Of a DNA stretch of 64,000 nt, positions 24,254-33,071 are shown one piece after another; within the stretch, counting starts at the first letter, position 1; each line of letters starts with the position of its first letter. A model generated the notes under the pieces. The model was not told the origin of the DNA. It saw only the letters and a list, made by a program, of their open reading frames with translations, and searched no databases. The DNA is from JAAXHH01 sp965248395 (lineage in GTDB: Bacteria > JAAXHH01). The stretch spans positions 2,108,001 to 2,172,000 of the forward strand of contig OZ252103.1 of the NCBI GenBank assembly GCA_965248395.1, given 5' to 3'. A program made the translations under genes and the position numbers.

Positions 24254-26017
24254 ATGAACGCGGGAAAGAACATCGCCTCTTCGAACGTCCGCTACGAAGC
24301 CGACGAAAAGCCGCCAATACTCCTGACCATCGGACTCGGACTGCAGATCGCGCTGCTCACGGTGGGCGGAGTGGTCCTGACCGTCGCTATCGTAAGCCGG
24401 GCGGGAGGCGCAAGCGAGTCCTACCTTGCGTGGAGTGTATTCGCCGCGGCGGCGATCAGCGGCTTCACCACGATTCTCCAGGCTGTCCGGGTCGGCAGGA
24501 TCGGTGCGGGCTACGTGCTGATGATGGGTACCTCCGGCAGCTTCATCGCGGTGTGCATCACGGCCCTGGTTGAAGGCGGCGCTTCACTGATGGCGACCCT
24601 CATCATCATTTCTTCGATGTTTCAATTCCTGCTTTCGACACGACTTTCGCTCCTTCGCAGAATCCTGACTCCAGTGGTATCCGGTACGGTCATCATGTTG
24701 ATCTCGGTCACCGTGATGCCCATTGCCTTCGACATGCTTGGGGATGTGCCGGACGGTGAACCGGCTTCGATGGCGCTGATCACCGCGGCCGTCACCATGT
24801 TGGTTACCATTGGTATCGCACTAAAGGCGACGTCTTCGCTGCGCCTCTGGGCGCCCGTGATAGGAATCGCGGCCGGATCCATCGTCAGCGCCTACTTCGG
24901 GTTTTACGATACAGCCCGGGTGGCGGCCTCGCCGTGGTTGGGTTTCCCCACTGGCCAGTGGCCGGGGATAGACCTTGAATTCGGGCCCGCTTTCTGGGGA
25001 CTGCTTCCAGCTTTCATGTTCGTGACACTCGTCGGCGCCGTGGAAACGATCGGCGATTCCGTCGCCATACAGCGCGTTTCATGGCGTCGGCCCAGGGCGG
25101 TGAATTACCGCGCAGTCCAGGGCGCGGTGGCAGCGGATGGCATGGGAAACCTGCTATCCGGTCTTCTGGGCACGGTGCCCAATACGACCTATTCCACGAG
25201 CATCGCCGTTACCGAGATGACCGGGGTGGCGGCGCGAACGGTGGGGGTGGTCGTCGGCGCGGCCTTCATCGCGTTGGCGTTCCTTCCCAAGTTCCTCGCC
25301 GTGGTACTGGCCATACCGAACGCCGTAGCGGGAGGGTTTCTCATCGTATTGCTGTCCCTGCTCTTCGTAATCGGCATGAAATTAGTCATACAGGACGGTA
25401 TCGACTACCGGAAGGGCGTGATCGTCGGCGTGAGTTTCTGGATCGGTGTGGGTTTTCAGAATGACGCCATATTCCCGGAATTGGTAACGGGCTTTGCGGG
25501 AGGACTGCTGCAAAACGGCATGACAGCCGGGGGACTCGCTGCGATGCTCATGACGCTGTTCATGGAGTTGACGTCGCCCCGTCGATACAGGATGGAATCC
25601 GATTTCAATCTGTCGGCGCTGCCGAAGATCAGGGCTTTCCTGGAAGATTTCGCCTCACGCAACGGCTGGGACGCCGCGATGGTCGACCGCCTGGTGGCCG
25701 CTAGCGAAGAGACCCTCCTGACGCTTGTCCAGCAGGACAACGAAGCCGGCGAACGAAATCGTCTGCTCCTGGTCGCACACCGGGAGGAAGGCAGCGCTAT
25801 CGTCGAACTGGTGGCCGTCACGGGAGAGGGAAACCTGCAGGACAGGATCGAACTGCTCGGCAATGAAAGAGCGGTGGAGACTCCAGAGGAACTGGAAGTA
25901 TCGCTGCGACTGCTGCGCCACTTCGCTTCGTCGGTCCACCACCAGCAATATCACGATACGGATATCATCAGCCTTCGCGTGGAAGCCCCGGATTCGAATA
26001 CCGCTGACATTGATTGA
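24254..26017 (+). CDS. NCS2-family (uracil/xanthine permease-like) transporter with C-terminal soluble domain
   Basis: A 587-residue protein. Residues about 20-440 form the multi-pass NCS2/SLC23 transporter, with VGAVETIGDSVAIQRVSWRR, LSGLLGTVPNTTYSTSIAV and MTGVAARTVGV as family landmarks. Such proteins import nucleobases or related compounds with protons or sodium. About 130 extra residues follow (from MESDFNLSALPKIRAFLEDF), with AASEETLLTLVQQ and a length and pattern resembling an RsbW-like GHKL ATPase fold; the usual N-box Asn is not evident. The C-terminal assignment is inference. It is flanked by the truncated asparagine synthase gene and, convergently, PhyH copy 3. Confidence 0.78.
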   Translation: MNAGKNIASSNVRYEADEKPPILLTIGLGLQIALLTVGGVVLTVAIVSRAGGASESYLAWSVFAAAAISGFTTILQAVRVGRIGAGYVLMMGTSGSFIAVCITALVEGGASLMATLIIISSMFQFLLSTRLSLLRRILTPVVSGTVIMLISVTVMPIAFDMLGDVPDGEPASMALITAAVTMLVTIGIALKATSSLRLWAPVIGIAAGSIVSAYFGFYDTARVAASPWLGFPTGQWPGIDLEFGPAFWGLLPAFMFVTLVGAVETIGDSVAIQRVSWRRPRAVNYRAVQGAVAADGMGNLLSGLLGTVPNTTYSTSIAVTEMTGVAARTVGVVVGAAFIALAFLPKFLAVVLAIPNAVAGGFLIVLLSLLFVIGMKLVIQDGIDYRKGVIVGVSFWIGVGFQNDAIFPELVTGFAGGLLQNGMTAGGLAAMLMTLFMELTSPRRYRMESDFNLSALPKIRAFLEDFASRNGWDAAMVDRLVAASEETLLTLVQQDNEAGERNRLLLVAHREEGSAIVELVAVTGEGNLQDRIELLGNERAVETPEELEVSLRLLRHFASSVHHQQYHDTDIISLRVEAPDSNTADID

Positions 26018-26040
26018 ATTCCGCCCACGCCAAGGTTATA

Positions 26041-26823
26041 CTATCCGATTAAAGACCCCGCCCCCGCCCCCGCCACGATAATCTCGGCCTTGAGTGACTT
26101 GAACGGGCTGTCTTTCGAGGATCGGCAGTGCGTGGAAGCGTAGTGGTACTGCAACGCTCTACGTCGCAGGTCGGTCGTATTGGGAGGCGTGTAGTGGTAG
26201 GTCTCGCCATGAAATACCAGGGTGTCTCCGGCATTCATGACACAGGCCACCGCGTCTTCCCCGGTGGGTGCCGAAGACAACCCGTAGTCATCGGCGACGC
26301 CGCCGTGCCTGCCGATTCCACCGCGGTGCGACCCTGGTATGACGTGCATGCACCCGTTCTCGACGGTCGCGTTGTCGAGCGCAATCCAGAACCCGAAGAC
26401 GTCGTTGGGTTCAAGGCGGAAATAGGCGTTGTCCTGGTGCCAGACCTTTTGTCCGCCGAACCGGGGCGGCTTCATTAAAAGCATGCTTTGGTACAAGGAG
26501 ACATCCGGTCCAATCAGTTCGACGGCGATTCCAACCATTTTAGGATGGTGCGCCAGGGACAGGAACAGCTCGCTGTGGAGGGTCATCCTGAATAGTTTGC
26601 GGACACCCAGTTCTTTGCTCTCGGGTTTTACCGCTCCCCGCCGCACGGCGGGTTCGATCTGTACCAGTTCCTCCGGCACGTCCGGATACCGGTCCACGAT
26701 CGCGGTGATCTCGCGTCGTATGGACTCGACTTCATCGTTGGAGAGAAAGCTCTCCATGATGAAGTAGCCGTCTTTGTTATACGCGGCCGCCTGTTCCTCT
26801 GACAGCATAGTCCTGGTGGTCAT
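26041..26823 (-). CDS. Phytanoyl-CoA dioxygenase (PhyH) family protein, copy 3
   Basis: A 260-residue protein with VWHQDNAYF (iron His and Asp), FWIALDNATVENGCMHVIPGSH and FHGETYHYTPPNTTDLRRR (distal His and 2-oxoglutarate Arg). It is closest in form to the ectoine-hydroxylase-like and small-molecule PhyH proteins. The C-terminus is a Gly/Ala-rich tail (AGAGAG) encoded by a GCCCCC-type run. It is the last gene of a minus-strand operon: DUF362, then an MDR reductase ending 3 nt before its start. Co-location suggests the oxygenase and reductase act on one compound (inference). Confidence 0.87.
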   Translation of the reverse strand: MTTRTMLSEEQAAAYNKDGYFIMESFLSNDEVESIRREITAIVDRYPDVPEELVQIEPAVRRGAVKPESKELGVRKLFRMTLHSELFLSLAHHPKMVGIAVELIGPDVSLYQSMLLMKPPRFGGQKVWHQDNAYFRLEPNDVFGFWIALDNATVENGCMHVIPGSHRGGIGRHGGVADDYGLSSAPTGEDAVACVMNAGDTLVFHGETYHYTPPNTTDLRRRALQYHYASTHCRSSKDSPFKSLKAEIIVAGAGAGSLIG

Positions 26824-26826
26824 CGA

Positions 26827-27840
26827 TCAGTCCTTCCAGTTGAACACGACGCCCATCATGTTCTTTTCACGTCTAAAAATCATCTCGTAGGCTTCGTTGA
26901 TCTGGGAATAGTGCATCCGGTGGGTCACGAGGCGTTTGGGCTCCAGTTTACCCTCGCGCATGAGATCCAGTGTGAAGCGGCACATGGATGTCCAGTCCCT
27001 CCGGTCACCCCGGTCGGAGGGATAAAGGCAACCGGTCATCCCGTTAATGGCGACCAGGGAAATCCCCTTGAAATAGAACCATTCCATGTCCAACGGGTTG
27101 AAGTCGAGCGGCGGTTCTCCCCGGCCGGGCAGGGCTACGATGCCGACCCGTCCGTTGTTGCGCACGATTTGGCACGAGGTACGGAGCGCGGGCCATGGAT
27201 TGGCCGTGAGAATGACCAGGTCGATACCCTCGCCGTGGGTGAAGTCGTCCAGTTTCTCATGCAGGTCCGGATCATTGTTCATGAAGGTCCCGTGGGCCCC
27301 CATGCGTTCCGCCATTTCCATGCGGACCGGGCTGTTCGCGATTCCGATAACACGAGCGCCGAGACAGGGTCCGAGGCCGACGGCGCCGAGGCCGAGTACA
27401 CCCAGTCCGACGACGGCCACGTTTTCACCCGGTTGAAACTGCGCCTTGTAATAGCACATGGCGCTCAAGGTGTACAGATGGCCGTATACCGCGTCCTCCT
27501 CATCCACACCTTCGGGGACCTTCACGATCACCTCGTCGTCCCGTGCAATGAATTCGGACTGGTGAGGGTACCGTGAGATGACCCGGTCGCCCACGGCGAA
27601 ATCCGTGACCGCCTCACCCACACCCCGTATGACGCCGAGATTGCTGTCGCCGACCCAGCGCGGAAAATCGGGCGCCCCCGGTACCTGCTCGGCGCCCTCG
27701 TAATTACCCCTGTCCGTGCCGATCTTGAGGGCGGATATGATGGTCTCGACCCAGAGGTCGTTCGGACCCAGGTTGTCCGTGTCCAGGGAATGGTCTTCGA
27801 TCCGTAGATCTCTAGGGCCGTACAGCACGGCAATTTTCAT
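26827..27840 (-). CDS. MDR-family dehydrogenase/reductase lacking zinc ligands
   Basis: A 337-residue medium-chain dehydrogenase. The nucleotide-binding domain (VAVVGLGVLGLGAVG) and family fold are clear. At the position of the catalytic Cys (CGICGTD in zinc enzymes) the sequence reads ISALKIGTDRGNY, and the four-Cys structural cluster is absent. It is therefore a zinc-independent member, like those acting as reductases on quinones, enoyl compounds or sugar-like substrates (for example the BchC/TDH-like group). The substrate is unknown. It lies between DUF362 and PhyH copy 3 in one operon. A 14-bp direct repeat lies immediately upstream of the start. Confidence 0.85.
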   Translation of the reverse strand: MKIAVLYGPRDLRIEDHSLDTDNLGPNDLWVETIISALKIGTDRGNYEGAEQVPGAPDFPRWVGDSNLGVIRGVGEAVTDFAVGDRVISRYPHQSEFIARDDEVIVKVPEGVDEEDAVYGHLYTLSAMCYYKAQFQPGENVAVVGLGVLGLGAVGLGPCLGARVIGIANSPVRMEMAERMGAHGTFMNNDPDLHEKLDDFTHGEGIDLVILTANPWPALRTSCQIVRNNGRVGIVALPGRGEPPLDFNPLDMEWFYFKGISLVAINGMTGCLYPSDRGDRRDWTSMCRFTLDLMREGKLEPKRLVTHRMHYSQINEAYEMIFRREKNMMGVVFNWKD

Positions 27841-27841
27841 T

Positions 27842-27873
27842 AGATCAACTCCGATCTTGAGATCAACTCCGAT
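27842..27873 (+). repeat. Direct repeat AGATCAACTCCGAT, two copies, 18-bp period
   Basis: AGATCAACTCCGAT occurs at 27842-27855 and again at 27860-27873. It lies in the 45-nt gap between the DUF362 stop and the MDR start, so it would be in the mRNA just before the MDR ribosome site. It could be a replication slip or a binding element. Confidence 0.7.
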
Positions 27874-27885
27874 ACTGGTCTCGTT

Positions 27886-29103
27886 TCAGGCCGACAGGGC
27901 AGTAAGGCACTGGTCGTACACCTCGAATCGCTCACCCTCGGTTTCTTCCGGATCCACCAGCTTAAGCCAAAGGGCGCTGCCGGGCCGGGCCGAGCTGTAA
28001 GTCCGGTGGCTTCCGATCTGGGAGGGATCTTCGCCGTGCCAGGCGACCTCCCCCTCCTGCATGTAGATGAATTCACCCCTGTACCGGTCCACGATGTCCT
28101 TCAGGTGATCCTGGTAGAAAAGACCCTGTTCACAGGCCGTGCGCCGCAGGGTGTGGATCAGTTCGGGCTCTTCGTCCATATCCGAGTCGAAATGGGCTAC
28201 CGGTGGGTGGACATCGCTCTCGAAATCGATTTCATCGAGGTCAACCGTGCCGAAACCCCGCTGCGCGGCCACCAGGAGGTGATTCCGGTCTCGGCGAAAT
28301 GGCGGTGTGGGCCAGTCGGAAGCGGGATCGTGTCCCATAAGGTAGGCGCCACAGGCGTCGGTAGCCGTAATCTGGTCACCGGCGATCAGCACGTCCCCCA
28401 CCCGTCCTTCACCACCCCATTCCCTTCCCTTCTGACCCACGAGCCCATCGATGATATTAAGACAGGGATTCGTGATCATGGCGAGATCGGGAAGGACGTA
28501 CGACAGCCTTATCGCGTGATGGAAGTAAGTGCGGACACGTCCCCCGGGGGGAATGATGGGAGGAAGCCCGAAGAGGTTTTTCATGCAGAGCGTAATGCCC
28601 ATGAACAGGTGATTCTTCATCTTCGCCACGGATATCACTTCGTCCGCGTCCTCGAATACGCCGCTCAGGATGTACCGGTCGAACATGTTTCCGCCTCCGG
28701 GCACCTCGTACACCGCCCACGGCGCCCGGTTGGAATCATCGTACTTGATGTCGAATTCCCGGAGATGATGCGCGTAGTTGAACTCGTCCGGCGTAAGTTT
28801 ATCCCGGGCGTAGGGATTGGTGTCCGTTGCGTAGATGTCCGCGTCGGTGTGCTCTCGAAGCAGCTGCAGCAGGGCCCGGCAGACCGCGTCGTCCACCAGT
28901 TCCTGTCGGCGCCCCTTGAACCGGACGATATTGTCCATGGGTTTCATCATGTTGAACTTGATCACGATCTTCCGGGCATTCTCAATGCGTGTCCAGGACT
29001 CCGTGAGCGGTTCGGTAATGCGTTTAAGCGTCTCGTAAACGCCTTCGTAATCCGTCCGATGGTCGCTGGCCGCCGCGCGTACGGTGTATTGTTTTACCGA
29101 CAT
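27886..29103 (-). CDS. DUF362 domain-containing protein
   Basis: A 405-residue protein with the DUF362 pattern: KIVIKFNMMKP near the N-terminus, DADEVISVAKMKNH, MGITLCMKNLFGLPP, IIDGLVGQKG and DVLIAGDQITATDACGAYLMGHDP. Unlike many members it has no ferredoxin-like Cys clusters. The biochemical role is unknown, although relatives occur with iron-sulfur and anaerobic metabolism genes. The ATG at 29103 is chosen because GGAG lies at suitable distance; an in-frame start at 29145 is less likely. It heads the operon with the MDR reductase and PhyH copy 3 and is divergent from the TRAP permease genes. Confidence 0.82.
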   Translation of the reverse strand: MSVKQYTVRAAASDHRTDYEGVYETLKRITEPLTESWTRIENARKIVIKFNMMKPMDNIVRFKGRRQELVDDAVCRALLQLLREHTDADIYATDTNPYARDKLTPDEFNYAHHLREFDIKYDDSNRAPWAVYEVPGGGNMFDRYILSGVFEDADEVISVAKMKNHLFMGITLCMKNLFGLPPIIPPGGRVRTYFHHAIRLSYVLPDLAMITNPCLNIIDGLVGQKGREWGGEGRVGDVLIAGDQITATDACGAYLMGHDPASDWPTPPFRRDRNHLLVAAQRGFGTVDLDEIDFESDVHPPVAHFDSDMDEEPELIHTLRRTACEQGLFYQDHLKDIVDRYRGEFIYMQEGEVAWHGEDPSQIGSHRTYSSARPGSALWLKLVDPEETEGERFEVYDQCLTALSA

Positions 29104-29386
29104 GTCATGGTCTCCGGAGTGATGCGGTTTACGAACAATGATCAAATATATAACCGGAGAAAGCGATCACAAGGGTAAACACCGGACTGGTCTGCCTACG
29201 AAACTACCGTTGGCGACCAAAATTGAAATACGCGGGCATTTAGGGTTGTATATTTCCTCTTGATGTGTAATATTGAGGACCCCTTTGACCTGTGATTCCC
29301 TCTCGGCGGATCCGAAATTCCATCGGAAACGCGGGGCGCCCGCGGATGAATAACAGCCCTGCCCGAGCGCCACGGCTACCAGGAAA

Positions 29387-29977
29387 GTGAACGCGGAATT
29401 GAACGTTCTTCGGAAATTCGTACGGTTCGTGGACGCGTTGAACGAGCGTATCGGTACGGTGGTTTCCTGGTTTACCACCCTGCTCGTTTTGACCGTCTGC
29501 CTCGACGTATTCACCCGATATTTCTTGCGCAGCAGCAGCGTGGCGGTACAGGAACTTGAGTGGCATTTCTTCGCCGTCATCTTCCTGCTCGCCTCGGCGT
29601 GGGCGCTAAAGCACAACAAGCACGTCCGCGTGGATGTGCTGTACATGAATTTTTCGCCAAAGAACCAGGCTCTCGCCAATTTGATCGGCAGCCTGCTGTT
29701 CCTGCTTCCCTTCGCCGTGATCACGATCTGGAGTTCCCAGAATTTCGTCCTGAACTCCTTCAGGATAGGCGAGGTTTCGCCAGACCCCGGCGGACTGCCC
29801 GCCCGCTTCATCCTGAAAGCCATGATTCCCATCGGATTCACGCTCATACTCTTGCAGGGACTGGCCATGGCGGTTCGCTCCCTCGACCAGTTTTTGCACG
29901 ACGGCAAAGATACCATGAGCGATGTTGAAGAGATCCCCCCAGGCGGACCGGAATCAACCAAGGAGGACACGGTATGA
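29387..29977 (+). CDS. TRAP transporter small permease (DctQ-type)
   Basis: A 196-residue membrane protein with four predicted membrane segments and the DctQ landmarks: an N-terminal helix, VSWFTTLLVLTVCLDVFTRYF, VAVQELEWHFFAVIFLLASAWALKHNKHVRVD (the EWH...AW...H-x-H-VRVD pattern) and a C-terminal GLAMAVRSL helix. It forms the membrane complex with the large permease next to it. Translation appears to start at a GTG. It overlaps the large-permease start by four bases (ATGA), so the two are translationally coupled. Confidence 0.9.
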   Translation: MNAELNVLRKFVRFVDALNERIGTVVSWFTTLLVLTVCLDVFTRYFLRSSSVAVQELEWHFFAVIFLLASAWALKHNKHVRVDVLYMNFSPKNQALANLIGSLLFLLPFAVITIWSSQNFVLNSFRIGEVSPDPGGLPARFILKAMIPIGFTLILLQGLAMAVRSLDQFLHDGKDTMSDVEEIPPGGPESTKEDTV

Positions 29978-31287
29978 TCGAAGCCATGCCCCTTATCCTG
30001 TTCGTGGTCCTGTTCCTGCTGCTGTTGATGGGATACCCGGTCGCCTTCACACTCGGTGGCGTGTCCGTACTGTTAGGGCTGATGACCTTCGGCGCCGATT
30101 TCTTCAACCTGCTTCCCCTGCGTATCTGGGGCGTCATGACGAACTATGTCCTGCTGGCCGTGCCCCTGTTTGTCTACATGGGCGTCATGTTGGAGAAATC
30201 AGGGCTGGCCGAGGACATGCTGGAAACCATGGCCCTCCTTTTCGGCCGTCTGCGGGGCGGGCTCGCGGTTTCGGTCGTTATCGTGGGCGCCTTGCTCGGC
30301 GCGTCTACGGGCATAGTGGGGGCAACGGTCGTGACCATGGGCCTGCTCAGCCTGCCTACGATGCTGAGACGGGGATACAGTACTCCCATGGCCACGGGGA
30401 CGATCGCCGCGTCCGGTACGCTCGGACAGATCATCCCGCCCAGCGTGGTACTGGTGCTGCTCGGGAGTATCCTCAACGTGTCGGTCGGCGACATGTTCAT
30501 CGGCGCCGTCATACCGGGCGCAATCCTCGTAGGCTTGTACCTGGTGTGGATCGCCATCGTCGCCCTGTTCAGACCGAATGAAGCCCCGGCCATGCCGCCC
30601 GAGGAACTTGCCGTGTTCCGTGGACGCGGGATGTACGGGAAGATCTTCAAGGCCTTCCTGCTTCCCCTGGGCCTGATGACCGTCGTGCTGGGATCCATCT
30701 TCGCGGGCATCACCTCGCCGACGGAAGCGGCGGCCGTTGGAGCGCTGGGCGCGACGATGCTCACTGTCTTCCAGCGTAAGTTTTCGTATGAAACGCTGAA
30801 GGCGGTCATGAAGGAATGCACGTTTATCACTTGCATGGTCTTCTTCGTGCTGGTAGGCGCCGAAGCCTTTGGACTGGTGTTTCGCGGGATGAAGGGCGAC
30901 ACGTACATGACTCGGTTGATCATGGACGCGAATCTGAGTACCTATGCCTTCTTGGCCCTGGTTCTGGTCATGGTTTTCATCGCTGGTTTCTTCATCGATT
31001 TCATCCAGATCACCTACATCATCGTGCCGGTTGTCGCGCCCATTTTTGTCGCATTCGGGGTCGATCTTCTCTGGATCGGCATCCTGATCGCCGTGAACCT
31101 GCAAACTTCCTTCCTTACGCCGCCCTTCGGTTTCTCCCTGTTCTACCTCAAAGGCGTGGCGCCTCCCGAAGTGCAGACCCGGCATATCTACCGGGGTATT
31201 CTGCCTTTTATCGTGATCCAGCTCATCTGCCTGGGACTGCTGGTCTACGTGCCGTACCTGGCAACGTGGTTGCCGAGCCTGCGCTAG
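29974..31287 (+). CDS. TRAP transporter large permease (DctM-type)
   Basis: A 437-residue protein with about twelve membrane segments, the ion-coupled permease of a TRAP importer. Family motifs include LLLMGYPVAFTLGGVS, FVYMGVMLEKSGLAEDML, GIVGATVVTMGLLSLPTML, GTLGQIIPPSVVLVLLG and FLTPPFGFSLFYLKGVAP. TRAP systems use sodium to import organic acids such as sialic, keto or dicarboxylic acids, depending on the periplasmic DctP protein. No dctP gene is present in the window, so the substrate is unknown. Confidence 0.93.
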   Translation: MIEAMPLILFVVLFLLLLMGYPVAFTLGGVSVLLGLMTFGADFFNLLPLRIWGVMTNYVLLAVPLFVYMGVMLEKSGLAEDMLETMALLFGRLRGGLAVSVVIVGALLGASTGIVGATVVTMGLLSLPTMLRRGYSTPMATGTIAASGTLGQIIPPSVVLVLLGSILNVSVGDMFIGAVIPGAILVGLYLVWIAIVALFRPNEAPAMPPEELAVFRGRGMYGKIFKAFLLPLGLMTVVLGSIFAGITSPTEAAAVGALGATMLTVFQRKFSYETLKAVMKECTFITCMVFFVLVGAEAFGLVFRGMKGDTYMTRLIMDANLSTYAFLALVLVMVFIAGFFIDFIQITYIIVPVVAPIFVAFGVDLLWIGILIAVNLQTSFLTPPFGFSLFYLKGVAPPEVQTRHIYRGILPFIVIQLICLGLLVYVPYLATWLPSLR

Positions 31288-31396
31288 GTTCAGCAGATTG
31301 AACAGGTTGAACAGGTACAGGTAATCGGATGGGTTGGCGGGCGACAGGTTGCCTGGCGGGGATTCACGTTCGTAAACTTCCTGCTAAAACCGTCCT

Positions 31397-33040
31397 TCAG
31401 TACCCGATTGCGCAACCGTCCTTGCGGGGTTCCGACGCGCCGTGCAGCATGCCCGTTTCCGGGTCTATGCGGATCGCCTGGTAGCCGCCGTATCCGTGAG
31501 AGGAGCGGGTCAAACGGTGGCCCTTCTCCGCGAGTCGCCTTAAGGTATCTTCTTCGATGCCGTCTTCCACGGTGACCCTGCCTCCAGCGGCATCCATGGG
31601 CGCGCCCGTGGGTTCGGCCGAACCGAAGTGCTGGAATCGTGGTGCGTCACCCGCCTCCTGCACGTCCATGCCGAAGTCGATCATGTTGCACAGGACCTGA
31701 GCATGGCCCTGCGGCTGCATGGCGCCGCCCATCAGGCCGAAGGTGAGCCAGGGCTGCCCGTTCTGGGTCACCATGGCCGGTATGATGGTATGGAAGGGCC
31801 TCTTGTGGGGAACGAGGGCGTTGCGGTGCGCGGGATCCAGGGAAAAGAGCTGTCCCCTGTTCTGGATAGGAAACCCCGTACGGTCCGGGACGATACCCGA
31901 TCCGAATCCCCGGAAGATGCTCTGGATGAACGAAACGGCGTTGCGCTCTTCGTCGACAACCGTCATGTAGGCCGTGTCCCCGTGCTGAAGGATGGAATCG
32001 CCTGCCGGGACGTCGAGTGCCGCGCGATCGGGATCTATACGGCTGCGCTGCCGCTCGGCGTATTCCTTGGAAAGCAGGGATTCCACGGGCACGTCCGCGA
32101 AGACGGGATCGGCGTAGAACACGGCGCGATCGGCGTAAGCGAGTTTCTTGGCTTCGATCTGCAGGTGCAGCGTTTCCGCCGACTGACAGCCCGTTTCGGC
32201 GAGGTCGTAGCCTTCCAGGATGTTCAGCATCTGAAGAGCGGCGATGCCCTGTCCGCTCGGCGGCAGTTCCCAGACCGTATGGCCCCGGTAGTCGGTGCAC
32301 ACGGGATCGTCCCAGGTCGAAACGTGATCCCTGAAATCCTCGAGGCTGAACAGTCCGCCGATTCCGCGCGAACAGGAAACGATGGCCTCGGCGATTTCAC
32401 CGCGGTAGAACGTGTCGCGGCCGCCATCGGCAAGGATACGATAGGATCGGGCCAGGTCCGGATTGCGGAACACCGCGCCGGGTTCCGGAGCCAGTCCGCC
32501 GGGCAGGTAGACCCGGACGGACTCGGGCCACGATTTGAGCAGCTGCATGGAACCCGCCCAGTCTCGCGCTATGATGTCCGAAACGGGAAACCCGTCTTCC
32601 GCGTATGCGATGGCCGGTTCGAGTACCTGTTCCAGGGACATCGTTCCAAAGCGTTCGAGCAGGCACGCCCAGCCGTCGACGCAGCCCGGTACGGACCAGT
32701 TCAGCGGCCCGGTGTCGGGTACGTAGTCATGCCCCTGCCCGGTGTAATACTCGATGGTCGCCGCGTAAGGCGCTCTGCCGCTGGCATTGAGGCCGGTCAG
32801 CGTGCGGCTGTCCGCCTTCCAGACGATGGCGAACAGATCGCCGCCTATACCGCAGGACATGGGTTCCACTACGCCAAGCGCCGCGTTGACGGCAATGGCC
32901 GCGTCGATGGCGTTGCCGCCCCTTTTCAGGATATCAATGCCTGTCTGGGCGGCCAGGGGCTGACTCGTAGCCACCATGCCCCTGGGCGCCATGACGACCG
33001 AGCGCCGCGAGTTGCGGTATTCATAGGGATCGTATCGCAT
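31397..33040 (-). CDS. Gamma-glutamyltransferase-family protein
   Basis: A protein of 547 residues from the ATG at 33040; an in-frame extension to 33226 only covers the neighbouring gene's opposite strand. It has the Ntn-hydrolase GGT pattern: ATSQPLAAQTGIDILKRGGNA near the start, EPMSCGIGGDLFAIVW, the cleavage/catalytic Thr in HGDTAYMTVVD, then GSGIVPDRTGF and LMGGAMQPQGHAQVL. These enzymes cleave gamma-glutamyl bonds or related acyl amides after self-processing at that Thr. There is no evident signal peptide, unlike periplasmic E. coli Ggt. It is last in the kynureninase/Fe-ADH/epimerase operon, and its substrate may be an acylated product of that pathway (inference). Confidence 0.9.
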   Translation of the reverse strand: MRYDPYEYRNSRRSVVMAPRGMVATSQPLAAQTGIDILKRGGNAIDAAIAVNAALGVVEPMSCGIGGDLFAIVWKADSRTLTGLNASGRAPYAATIEYYTGQGHDYVPDTGPLNWSVPGCVDGWACLLERFGTMSLEQVLEPAIAYAEDGFPVSDIIARDWAGSMQLLKSWPESVRVYLPGGLAPEPGAVFRNPDLARSYRILADGGRDTFYRGEIAEAIVSCSRGIGGLFSLEDFRDHVSTWDDPVCTDYRGHTVWELPPSGQGIAALQMLNILEGYDLAETGCQSAETLHLQIEAKKLAYADRAVFYADPVFADVPVESLLSKEYAERQRSRIDPDRAALDVPAGDSILQHGDTAYMTVVDEERNAVSFIQSIFRGFGSGIVPDRTGFPIQNRGQLFSLDPAHRNALVPHKRPFHTIIPAMVTQNGQPWLTFGLMGGAMQPQGHAQVLCNMIDFGMDVQEAGDAPRFQHFGSAEPTGAPMDAAGGRVTVEDGIEEDTLRRLAEKGHRLTRSSHGYGGYQAIRIDPETGMLHGASEPRKDGCAIGY

Positions 33041-33071
33041 GGTCTTCGTTTCCACTCCGCTTAGATGGTGA

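Noticed and set aside
28006..29178. 390-codon plus-strand open frame
   Set aside because: It is antisense to the DUF362 gene and has no family features.
31298..31315. Two tandem TTGAACAGG units after the TRAP permease gene
   Set aside because: Too short and few to be more than chance or a small slip.
31628..33064. Long 478-codon open frame on the plus strand
   Set aside because: It is antisense to the gamma-glutamyltransferase gene, which has clear family motifs. The plus-strand protein is low in recognisable features.
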